45,931 bases of DNA from Actinomadura harenae (lineage in GTDB: Bacteria > Actinomycetota > Actinomycetes > Streptosporangiales > Streptosporangiaceae), in assembly GCF_003696215.1 (NCBI RefSeq), contig NZ_RFFG01000065.1, positions 1-45,931 of the forward strand, read 5' to 3'. The notes beneath the pieces are model-generated. The model saw only the letters and a list, made by a program, of their open reading frames with translations. It had not been told where the DNA came from and searched no databases. The stretch's first letter is position 1, and every line of letters begins with the position of its first letter. Below, piece by piece: positions 7,380 through 14,988 of this stretch. Both the position numbers and the translations under genes were made by a program.

Positions 7380-9875
7380 ATGATCCTGGGGCCAGGGGGC
7401 TCCGGTGGAGTCGAGGTCGGTGACGGCGCGAAGATGCGGTGCCTGCGCCCCGGGTGTTCCGGGGGTATCGAGGACGGCTACTGCGATGTGTGCGGGTCCC
7501 CGCCGGGCGAGACGTCCGCGGCGACCGCGGGGGCACTCGCGACCAGCGGAAACGGAAGCGCGGGCGGACGAGCCGGGGCCGGGGGCGGATCCGGCGGCGC
7601 GGTCGGTGTGCTCGGCCCGTCCACACCCGTCCCGGACGAGGTGCTCGCCCGCACGCTGAGCGGACGCGTCGCCTCCCGCCGGGCGAACGGCGACGGCGGT
7701 GGCAAGGGAAACGGAAACGGAACCGGGACCGGGAAGTCCGGGACGGCCGCCGGGCGCGCCGGGCCCGGCACCTCCGGATCGCGTCCCGCGCACGGGACGC
7801 AGGGCTCCCGAGGATCCCGGGGCTCGCGCGGGTCGCGCGGCTCGCGGGGGAGCAGGGGGTCGTCCGGGGCGTCCCGGCGCGGCCAACTGGGCGCGGGCCT
7901 GGTCGAGATGCCCGCGGTGCCCGAGCGCGATCCGGCCACCGCGATCATGTCGAACCCGGACGTCCCCGAGCACAAGCGCCGCTGCGGGCAGTGCGACGCC
8001 CCGGTCGGCCGGGGACGGGAGGGCAGGCCCGGCCGGTCGGAGGGGTACTGCCCCAAGTGCGGCACGCACTTCTCGTTCACCCCGAAACTCCGCCAGGGGG
8101 ACCTGGTCGGCGGCCAGTACGAGGTGCTGGGCTGCCTCGCGCACGGCGGCCTCGGCTGGATCTACCTGGCCAAGGACCGCAACGTCTCGGACCGCTGGGT
8201 CGTCCTGAAGGGCCTGCTCGACACCGGCGACCCGGACGCGATGGAGGCGGCGCTCGCCGAGCGCCGGTTCCTCGCCGAGGTCGAGCACCCGAACGTCGTC
8301 AAGATCTACAACTTCGTCCAGCACGGCGACGCGGGCTACATCGTCATGGAGTACGTCGGCGGGCGGTCGCTCAAGGAGCTCGTCCTGGAGCGCCGCTCCG
8401 CCGGGGACCCGCTGACCCCCGCGCAGGTCATGGCCTACGGCCTGGAGGTGCTGCGCGCCCTCGGCCACCTGCACGAGAAGGGCCTGGTCTACTGCGACTT
8501 CAAGCCCGACAACGCGATCCAGACCGAGGAGCAGCTGAAGCTGGTCGACCTCGGCGGCGTCCGGCGGCTGGACGACGAGGAGGGCGCGGTCTACGGCACG
8601 CTCGGCTACCAGGCCCCCGAGATCGCCGACGAGGGCCCGTCGGTCGCGTCGGACCTGTACACGGTCGCGCGGGCGATGGCCGTGATGAGCTTCGAGTTCA
8701 CCGGCTACACGAGCACGCACCGGGCCGGCCTCCCGGACGCGGCGAAGGTGCCGGTCCTCGCCGGGAACCCGTCGTTCGACCGGCTGCTGCGGCGCGCCGC
8801 CCACCCCGACCCGGACGAGCGGTTCTGGTCGGCGCAGGAGATGACCGAGCAGCTCACCGGGGTGCTGCGGGAGACGCTGGCCGCGGGGGACGGGCGGCAG
8901 CGGCCCGCCGCGTCCACGTTGTTCGGGCCGGAGACGCGGGTGGTGGGGGCGCGGCTCGGCCGTCCGCCGACGTTCCGGGAGGCCGTCTCGGCGCTGCCGG
9001 TGCCGCTGGTGGACACGGCCGATCCCGGCGCGCGGAACGTCGCGGCGCTCGCCGCGTCCGCGCCCGAGCAGGTCGTCCGGGCGCTGGAGAAGAAGGGCGC
9101 CCGCTCGATCGAGGAGACGTTGCGGCTGGTCAGAGCCATGATCGACCTGCGTTACGAGGACCGTGCGCGGGAGATGATCATGGCTCTGGACGAGGGGGAC
9201 TGGCGGGCGCACTGGTTCTGGGGCGTGGCCGCGCTGGCCGAGGGCGACGGCGCCGCCGCGGCGGGCGAGTTCGGCCGCGTCTACGACCTGCTGCCCGGTG
9301 AGGCGGCGGCGAAGCTGGCGCTGGCGTTCGCGGCCGAGGCGGTCGGCGACACCGACGGGGCCGTCCACTTCCACCGGGCGGTCTGGCGTACCGACCGCTC
9401 CTACGAGAACGCGGCGTTCGGCCTGGCCCGGGCGCTGGTCGCGACGGGGGAGGACCGGGCCGCCGTCGAGGTGCTCGGCGAGGTGCCCGCCGTGTCCGGG
9501 CGGCACCTGGACGCGCAGGTCGCCGCCGTCGTCGTGACGATCCGGGGCTGGGCCCCGGACGCCCCGGCGTCCCGCTGGCGCGCGGACCGCGAGGACCTGC
9601 TGGCCGCCGCCGACCGGGTGGCGGCGCTGGACCTGCCCGAGGAGCGCGGCGGCCGCGTGGTCGCCCTCCTGCTGGAGGCCCTGGTCGCCGAGCTGGACCG
9701 GAACGGCGCCGCGCCGCCGGGACGGACGGTCCTCGGAGTCCCGTACGAGGAGAGGGCGCTGCGCGGGGCGCTGGAGGGCGTCTACCGCGATCTCGCCCGG
9801 ATCTCCACCCTGCCGAGCCGCCGCCGCGGCTTCGTGGACCGCGCCAACACCATCCGACCGAGGACGGCGTTCTGA
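7380..9875 (+). CDS. pknG: Serine/threonine protein kinase PknG
   Basis: A soluble kinase of 831 residues with PknG architecture. An N-terminal Cys4 motif (about residues 20-37) is followed by a Gly/Ser/Arg-rich linker. A rubredoxin-like zinc-binding module has Cys202/Cys205 and Cys224/Cys227, preceded by RGQLGAGLVEMPAVPERDP, which closely matches mycobacterial PknG. The kinase domain runs from about 240 to 500, with glycine loop AHGGLGWIYLA, catalytic lysine in VVLKGLL, GLVYCDFKPDN in place of HRD, and VDLGGVRR in place of DFG. A TPR-rich C-terminal half follows. In M. tuberculosis PknG controls glutamate/2-oxoglutarate metabolism through a GarA-type protein. The ATG at 7380 fits leaderless transcription; an in-frame ATG at 7434 is an alternative. 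The stop overlaps the next gene (TGATG). Confidence 0.95.
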   Translation: MILGPGGSGGVEVGDGAKMRCLRPGCSGGIEDGYCDVCGSPPGETSAATAGALATSGNGSAGGRAGAGGGSGGAVGVLGPSTPVPDEVLARTLSGRVASRRANGDGGGKGNGNGTGTGKSGTAAGRAGPGTSGSRPAHGTQGSRGSRGSRGSRGSRGSRGSSGASRRGQLGAGLVEMPAVPERDPATAIMSNPDVPEHKRRCGQCDAPVGRGREGRPGRSEGYCPKCGTHFSFTPKLRQGDLVGGQYEVLGCLAHGGLGWIYLAKDRNVSDRWVVLKGLLDTGDPDAMEAALAERRFLAEVEHPNVVKIYNFVQHGDAGYIVMEYVGGRSLKELVLERRSAGDPLTPAQVMAYGLEVLRALGHLHEKGLVYCDFKPDNAIQTEEQLKLVDLGGVRRLDDEEGAVYGTLGYQAPEIADEGPSVASDLYTVARAMAVMSFEFTGYTSTHRAGLPDAAKVPVLAGNPSFDRLLRRAAHPDPDERFWSAQEMTEQLTGVLRETLAAGDGRQRPAASTLFGPETRVVGARLGRPPTFREAVSALPVPLVDTADPGARNVAALAASAPEQVVRALEKKGARSIEETLRLVRAMIDLRYEDRAREMIMALDEGDWRAHWFWGVAALAEGDGAAAAGEFGRVYDLLPGEAAAKLALAFAAEAVGDTDGAVHFHRAVWRTDRSYENAAFGLARALVATGEDRAAVEVLGEVPAVSGRHLDAQVAAVVVTIRGWAPDAPASRWRADREDLLAAADRVAALDLPEERGGRVVALLLEALVAELDRNGAAPPGRTVLGVPYEERALRGALEGVYRDLARISTLPSRRRGFVDRANTIRPRTAF

Positions 9876-11365
9876 TGGCCCCCATCCCTGCCGAGCTGCT
9901 GCCCGCCGACGAGGACGGCATACGCCTGCCCGTCCGGACCGCTCCGTCCGGCCACCTGCGGATCGACCCGCGCGGCTGGTTCACCCACGACCGGTTCCGC
10001 TTCCTGGCCGTCCTGGTCGTGCTGCTGACGGTCCTGGTCGCGGCGCTGGCCGCCACCCGGGCGTCCGGCGGGAAGGCGGGCTTCAAGGAGATCGGGCACC
10101 AGGCGGGGCCGCAGGTCCTCGCGTCGTCCGACCTCTACCTGGCGCTGAACGACATGGACGCCCAGCTCGCGAACGTCCTGCTGGTCGGGAGCGCGCAGAA
10201 CCTCGGCATCGGCCGGCAGCAGGCGCTGGGCACCTTCGAGCAGCGGCGGCGGCAGGCCGACCAGGACCTCCAGCAGGCGGCGGCGCTCGCGGGCGGCGAC
10301 CAGAGCGCCGCGCGCGCCGTGCGCCGGGCGCTGGACGGTTTCGGCCGCTACCAGGCGCTCGCCGGGCAGGCGCTCCTGCTGGACGGCCAGCGCCCGCACC
10401 CCGCCGCCGCGCCCCCGGCCGCCGCGATCACCCTGTACCGGCAGGCGACCGACGAGATGAAGCAGGTGCTCCTGCCCGCGGCCGAGGAGCTCCGCGCCGC
10501 CAACGCCGACCGCGTCGGAGGTACCTACCAGAGCCGGTACCGCGCGCTCAGGACGGGCTCGGACGCCGTCCTGGTGCTCGGTCTCGTCACGCTCGCCGCG
10601 CTGCTCCTGCTCCAGGTCACCCTGGCCCGCCGCACCCACCGGATCCTCAACCCGGCCCTGCTCCTGGCCACCGCGTGCGTCCTCGGCGGGACGATCACCG
10701 CGTCGACGGTGCTCGGATCGTCCGCGGACCACCTGCGGGTCGCCAAGAGGGACGCCTTCGACTCGGTGATCGCCCTCACCCGGGCCCGCGCGATCGGCTG
10801 GGACGCCAACGCCGACGAGTCCCGCTACATCGTCGACCGGGAACGCTGGAGCGACTACCAGAACGCCTTCTACGACAAGGCGGGCCAACTCGTCGGCCTC
10901 CCGACCGCCGCCTCCCTCCCGGACACCTACCAGGCGGTGCTCCAGCAGGTCGTCATCAAGTACCGGCAGAACGAGAAGGACGTCCCGTTCACCGGGCTGC
11001 TCGGGGACGAGTTCCGCAACATCACGTTCCCCGGCGAGCGGACCGCGGCCGAGGAGGCGCTCCTGGCCTGGCAGGCCTACCAGGCCAACGACGTCCGGCT
11101 GCGGGGGCTGATGGACAAGCGGCAGGTCCAGGCCGCGGTGACGTTCGACACCTCGCCGTCCGCCGACGACTCCAACGGCTCGTTCACCCGCTTCGACCAG
11201 GCGATGGCCCGGGTCATCGCCGTCAACCAGGACCAGTTCACGGCGAACATCCGAAGCGGCGCGGACGTCCTGTCCGGCTGGACGGTCGTCCCGCCGGCCG
11301 CCGCGCTCGTGATCATCGGCCTCGTCCTGGCCGGTCTCCGCCCCCGCCTCGCCGAGTACCGCTAG
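9875..11365 (+). CDS. glnX: GlnX-like tetraspan membrane protein, PknG partner
   Basis: The ATG overlaps the pknG stop by one base, so the two are translationally coupled. The protein has 496 residues with four hydrophobic segments (about 37-60, 228-250, 253-275 and 467-488). Two long extracytoplasmic loops lie between segments 1-2 and 3-4 and look helical, as in chemoreceptor-like sensor domains. In mycobacteria the tetraspan GlnX passes a signal from the amino-acid-binding lipoprotein GlnH to PknG. Size, topology and coupling to pknG support the call. No glnH-like solute-binding gene is present here, so the ligand-binding partner is either elsewhere or not used. Confidence 0.82.
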   Translation: MAPIPAELLPADEDGIRLPVRTAPSGHLRIDPRGWFTHDRFRFLAVLVVLLTVLVAALAATRASGGKAGFKEIGHQAGPQVLASSDLYLALNDMDAQLANVLLVGSAQNLGIGRQQALGTFEQRRRQADQDLQQAAALAGGDQSAARAVRRALDGFGRYQALAGQALLLDGQRPHPAAAPPAAAITLYRQATDEMKQVLLPAAEELRAANADRVGGTYQSRYRALRTGSDAVLVLGLVTLAALLLLQVTLARRTHRILNPALLLATACVLGGTITASTVLGSSADHLRVAKRDAFDSVIALTRARAIGWDANADESRYIVDRERWSDYQNAFYDKAGQLVGLPTAASLPDTYQAVLQQVVIKYRQNEKDVPFTGLLGDEFRNITFPGERTAAEEALLAWQAYQANDVRLRGLMDKRQVQAAVTFDTSPSADDSNGSFTRFDQAMARVIAVNQDQFTANIRSGADVLSGWTVVPPAAALVIIGLVLAGLRPRLAEYR

Positions 11366-11380
11366 CCCCGGGAATGCGGA

Positions 11381-11414
11381 GACCCCGCCGTGCCGGGGAG
11401 GGCGCGGCGGGGTC
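11381..11414. terminator. Bidirectional hairpin between glnX and ceoC
   Basis: The perfect 10-bp arms GACCCCGCCG (11381-11390) and CGGCGGGGTC (11405-11414) lie in the 61-bp gap between two convergent genes, where one hairpin can serve both. Confidence 0.65.
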
Positions 11415-11426
11415 GCGGGGCGTGCG

Positions 11427-12086
11427 TCAGTTGGCGCTGAGCAGCTCGGCCAGCTCGTCCTCGACGTCCTGGGACGCGACGAACATCAGCTCGTCGCCGG
11501 GCTCCAGGGTGTCGTCCGGGGTCGGGACGAGCACCCGGCCCTCGCGCAGGATCGCGACGAGCGCGGTGTCGCGCGGCCAGGCGACCGACCCGACCCGCTC
11601 GCCGCCGAGCGGCGCGTCCTCGGGCAGGGTGAGCTCGACCAGGTTCGCCTCGCCCTGCCGGAACGTCATCAGCCGGACCAGGTCGCCGACGCTGACGGCC
11701 TCCTCGACGAGGGCCGACAGCAGGCGCGGGGTGGACACCGCCACGTCCACGCCCCACGACTCGTTGAACAGCCACTCGTTCTTCGGGTGGTTGATCCGCG
11801 CGACGACCCGGGGGACGCCGTACTCGGTCTTGGCGAGCAGCGACACCACCAGGTTGACCTTGTCGTCACCGGACGAGGCGACCACGACCTGGCAGCGCTC
11901 GAGCGCCGCGTCGTCGAGGGCGGCGATCTCGCACGCGTCGGCGAGCAGCCACTCGGCGCGCGGCACCGTCTCGACCTTGATCGCGCGCGGGTTCTTGTCG
12001 ATCAGCAGGACCTCGTGCCCGTTCTCGAGGAGCTCCTGCGCGATGGACCGGCCGACGGCGCCGGCCCCGGCGATGGCGACCCGCAT
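11427..12086 (-). CDS. ceoC: TrkA-family K+ uptake regulatory subunit CeoC (RCK protein)
   Basis: A 219-residue cytosolic RCK protein with an N-terminal Rossmann domain opening on the nucleotide-binding loop GAGAVGRSIAQ, Asp in LLIDKNP, and a C-terminal TrkA_C domain (about 135-215) with LEPGDELMFVAS. Such proteins gate or regulate potassium transporters in response to NAD(H) or ATP/ADP. Its ATG overlaps the stop of the upstream trkA gene (TGATG), so the pair is made together. The CeoC/CeoB assignment follows gene order in M. tuberculosis, where the second gene is ceoC. No TrkH-type channel is nearby, and the divergent KimA-like permease is the obvious candidate partner. Confidence 0.9.
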   Translation of the reverse strand: MRVAIAGAGAVGRSIAQELLENGHEVLLIDKNPRAIKVETVPRAEWLLADACEIAALDDAALERCQVVVASSGDDKVNLVVSLLAKTEYGVPRVVARINHPKNEWLFNESWGVDVAVSTPRLLSALVEEAVSVGDLVRLMTFRQGEANLVELTLPEDAPLGGERVGSVAWPRDTALVAILREGRVLVPTPDDTLEPGDELMFVASQDVEDELAELLSAN

Positions 12087-12751
12087 CAGTGCTCCTCCTC
12101 GCTGCGCACCGCGACCGCGGCGTTGATCCGTTCCAGGTCCTCGGCGCGGGTGATCGCGTGCACGATGTCGCCGTCCTGGATGACGGTGTCGGCCTCCGGG
12201 ACCAGCGCCTCGCCCATCCGGGTGAGGAACGCCACGCGGGTGCCCGCGGCGCTCTCCAGCGTGGCGACCTTCTCACCGACCCAGGTCGTGCCCGCGTCCA
12301 GCTCGGCGAGGACGACGGTGCCGGTCGGGTCGCGCCACAGCGGCTCGGCGCCCTCCGGCAGCAGCCGGCGCAGGATCTGGTCGGCCGTCCACCGGACGGT
12401 CGCGACGGTCGGGATGCCCAGGCGCTGGTACACCTCGGCCCGGCGCGGGTCGTAGATCCGCGCGACGACGTTGTCCACGCCGAACGTCTCGCGCGCGACC
12501 CGCGCGGACAGGATGTTGGAGTTGTCGCCGCTGGACACCGCGACGAACGCGGACGCCTGGTCGATGCCCGCCTCGGTCAGGGTGTCCCGGTCGAAGCCGA
12601 CGCCGGTGACGCGACGGCCGCGGAACCCGCCGCGCAGCCTCCGGAACGCCTCGGGGTTCTGGTCGATGATGGCCACCGAGTGGCCTTTGTCCTCCAGGAT
12701 GTGGGCGAGGGTCGATCCGACCCGCCCGCACCCCATGATCACGATATGCAC
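12086..12751 (-). CDS. ceoB: TrkA-family K+ uptake regulatory subunit CeoB (RCK protein)
   Basis: A 221-residue RCK protein and first gene of the trkA pair. GTG start with AGAAGGA 7 nt upstream. The nucleotide-binding loop is GCGRVGSTLAH and the acidic residue is in VAIIDQNPEAF. The core motif VAVSSGDNSNILSARVARETF and a C-terminal TrkA_C domain (about 135-210, with VIQDGDIVHAI) complete the fold. It is divergent from the second KimA-like permease across a 167-bp gap, the same arrangement as Rv2690c/Rv2691 in M. tuberculosis. It probably works with CeoC as a hetero-oligomeric regulator of potassium uptake; the direct target is not shown by sequence. Confidence 0.9.
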   Translation of the reverse strand: MHIVIMGCGRVGSTLAHILEDKGHSVAIIDQNPEAFRRLRGGFRGRRVTGVGFDRDTLTEAGIDQASAFVAVSSGDNSNILSARVARETFGVDNVVARIYDPRRAEVYQRLGIPTVATVRWTADQILRRLLPEGAEPLWRDPTGTVVLAELDAGTTWVGEKVATLESAAGTRVAFLTRMGEALVPEADTVIQDGDIVHAITRAEDLERINAAVAVRSEEEH

Positions 12752-12877
12752 GGCCGTTCCTTCTCCGGAGCCCGAGGTTTCGGATGATCCTTGCCGGGCT
12801 GCAAAACTACACAGCCGTTTCGGCGCTTACTACCCAACCCCACGTCACACCACCGTTGTGGGCGGCCGCCCCGGGCG

Positions 12878-12910
12878 TGTTGAGAAGTCGTAAAGGGGGC
12901 AGGCTAGAGT
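12878..12910 (+). promoter_or_regulatory. Promoter of the second KimA-like permease with an OmpR-type tandem repeat
   Basis: The -10 TAGAGT (12905-12910) ends 8 nt before the GTG start, indicating a leaderless transcript. TTGAGA (12880-12885) may act as a -35 but the spacing is 19 bp. The half-sites TGTTGAGA (12878) and CGTAAAGG (12889) are 11 bp apart, and the second ends 8 bp before the -10. That is almost the same geometry as the promoter of the paralogous permease at 3840-3873. Confidence 0.5.
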
Positions 12911-12918
12911 CTGCTCTC

Positions 12919-14988
12919 GTGTCGAAGGCTCCGGACCTCGTGAAGCGCCTGCTGCTGGGACGCGCCCTGCGCAGCGCTCAGCAGCACGAGCAGCTCCTCC
13001 CCAAACGGATCGCGCTGCCCGTGTTCGCCAGCGACGCCCTGTCGTCGGTGGCCTACGCGCCGCAGGAGATCCTGCTCGCGCTGGGCGTCGGCGGGCTGGC
13101 GATGTACCAGTACACCCCGTGGGTGGCGGCGGCCGTGGTGGTGATTCTACTCACCGTGGTCGCGTCCTACCGCCAGAACGTCCGGGCGTACCAGAGCGGC
13201 GGCGGCGACTTCGAGGTCGCGACGACCAACCTGGGAGACAACTGGGGCGTGGTCGTGGCCAGCGCGCTGCTGGTCGACTACGTCCTGACGGTGGCGGTGT
13301 CGGTGTCGTCCGGGGTGGAGAACCTCGGCGCGCTGCTGAAGTTCCTCCAGCCGCACGAGGTGCTGGTCGCGATCGCCATCGTGGTCCTGGTGACGATCGC
13401 GAACCTGCGCGGGCTGAAGGAGGCGGGCGTCGCGTTCGCGATCCCGACCTACCTGTTCATGTTCTCGATCATCTCGATGCTGCTCTACGGGATGATCCGG
13501 CTCGGCCTCGGCACGGACCTGAAGGCGGAGACCGCCGACTACAAGATCATCGGCAAGGAGGCCGGGATCGGCGGCGCCGCGCTGATCTTCCTGCTGCTGC
13601 GGGCCTTCTCGTCCGGCTGCGCGGCGCTGACGGGCGTGGAGGCGATCTCCAACGGCGTCCCGGCGTTCCGCAAGCCCAAGGGCGAGAACGCCGCCAAGAC
13701 CCTGCTGATGCTCGGCCTGGTCGCGATGACGATGTTCGGCGGCGTCACCGCGTTCGCCTTCTACACCAAGGCCAAGTTCGCCGAGCCCAGCCAGGGCAGC
13801 CAGCTGATCGACCCGGCCACCGGCAAGGTCGTCCACGACGCCGACCCGGTGATCGCCCAGGTCGCGCACACCGTGTTCTCCAACTTCACCCCGGGCTTCG
13901 CGCTGGTCACCACGATGACCGCGCTGATCCTGTTCCTGGCCGCCAACACCGCCTTCAACGGCTTCCCGGTGCTCGGCTCGGTGCTCGCGCAGAACCGCTA
14001 CCTGCCGCGCCAGTTCCACACCCGCGGCGACCGGCTGGCGTTCTCCAACGGCATCATCATCCTCGCCACCATGGCGGGCCTGCTGATCTACGCCTACGAC
14101 GCGTCGGTGAGCAAGCTGATCCCGCTGTACACGGTCGGCGTGTTCGTGTCGTTCACCGTCAGCCAGGTCGGCATGGTCCGGCACTGGAACCGCCTGCTGC
14201 GCACGGTGAAGGACCCCGCCGACCGCCGCCGCATGCGGACGTCCCGGGCGATCAACGCGTTCGGCGCGACGCTCACCGGGGTCGTCCTGGTCGTCGTGCT
14301 GGTCACCAAGTTCATGCTCGGCGCGTACATCGTCTGCATCGCGATGCCGGTGCTGTTCCTGCTGATGAAGGCGATCCGCAAGCACTACGACCGGGTCGCC
14401 GCCGAGCTGGAGCCGACCGGCGAGGACGTGGCGCTGCCCGCCCGCAACCACGCGATCGTCCTGGTCTCCAAGATCCACAAGCCGACGCTGCGGGCCCTGG
14501 CGTACGCGCGGGCGACGCGTCCGTCCACGCTGGAGGCGGTCACCGTCGCCGTGGACGGCGACGAGGCGCACCGGCTCCAGGAGGAGTGGGACGCGCTGGA
14601 CGTGCCCGTCCCGCTCAAGATCCTCGACTCGCCCTACCGGGAGATCACCCGGCCCGTCCTGGACTACGTCAAGAGCGTCCGCCGCCGGTCCCCCCGGGAC
14701 GTGGTGACCGTGTTCATCCCCGAGTACGTCGTGGGCCACTGGTGGGAGCACCTGCTGCACAACCAGAGCGCGCTGCGGCTCAAGGGGCGGCTGCTGTTCC
14801 AGCCGGGCGTCATGGTCACCAGCGTCGCCTGGCAGCTCCAGTCGTCCGACCGGCTGAAGGGACGCGGCGAGCCCGGGTTCGGGTCGTCCTACCGGATGCC
14901 GACCGGCTCGGGCGGGAACGGCTCGGAGGACGGGCAGCGGGATGAGGCGTCCACTGGTGGCGGTATCGTTTCGGAACGTGACAGCTGA
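12919..14988 (+). CDS. KimA-like APC-superfamily permease, probable K+ importer (paralogue 2)
   Basis: A 689-residue membrane protein. The frame is open from 12784, but GTG 12919 is chosen because it begins the conserved region (SKAPDLVKRLLLG) and sits right after a -10 element. The signature LPVFASDALSSVAYAPQEIL, about 12 transmembrane segments and the C-terminal soluble domain (KIHKPTLRALAYA, SPRDVVTVFIPEYVVGHWWE) match the permease at 3897-5942 closely, with a short insertion after the PSQGSQLIDPATGK stretch. It is divergent from ceoB/ceoC, the conserved actinobacterial pairing, so this is probably the ancestral copy. It is likely a proton-coupled potassium importer by resemblance to KimA; amino-acid transport is the older, less likely reading. 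Its 3' end overlaps the methyltransferase start by 11 bases. Confidence 0.87.
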   Translation: MSKAPDLVKRLLLGRALRSAQQHEQLLPKRIALPVFASDALSSVAYAPQEILLALGVGGLAMYQYTPWVAAAVVVILLTVVASYRQNVRAYQSGGGDFEVATTNLGDNWGVVVASALLVDYVLTVAVSVSSGVENLGALLKFLQPHEVLVAIAIVVLVTIANLRGLKEAGVAFAIPTYLFMFSIISMLLYGMIRLGLGTDLKAETADYKIIGKEAGIGGAALIFLLLRAFSSGCAALTGVEAISNGVPAFRKPKGENAAKTLLMLGLVAMTMFGGVTAFAFYTKAKFAEPSQGSQLIDPATGKVVHDADPVIAQVAHTVFSNFTPGFALVTTMTALILFLAANTAFNGFPVLGSVLAQNRYLPRQFHTRGDRLAFSNGIIILATMAGLLIYAYDASVSKLIPLYTVGVFVSFTVSQVGMVRHWNRLLRTVKDPADRRRMRTSRAINAFGATLTGVVLVVVLVTKFMLGAYIVCIAMPVLFLLMKAIRKHYDRVAAELEPTGEDVALPARNHAIVLVSKIHKPTLRALAYARATRPSTLEAVTVAVDGDEAHRLQEEWDALDVPVPLKILDSPYREITRPVLDYVKSVRRRSPRDVVTVFIPEYVVGHWWEHLLHNQSALRLKGRLLFQPGVMVTSVAWQLQSSDRLKGRGEPGFGSSYRMPTGSGGNGSEDGQRDEASTGGGIVSERDS

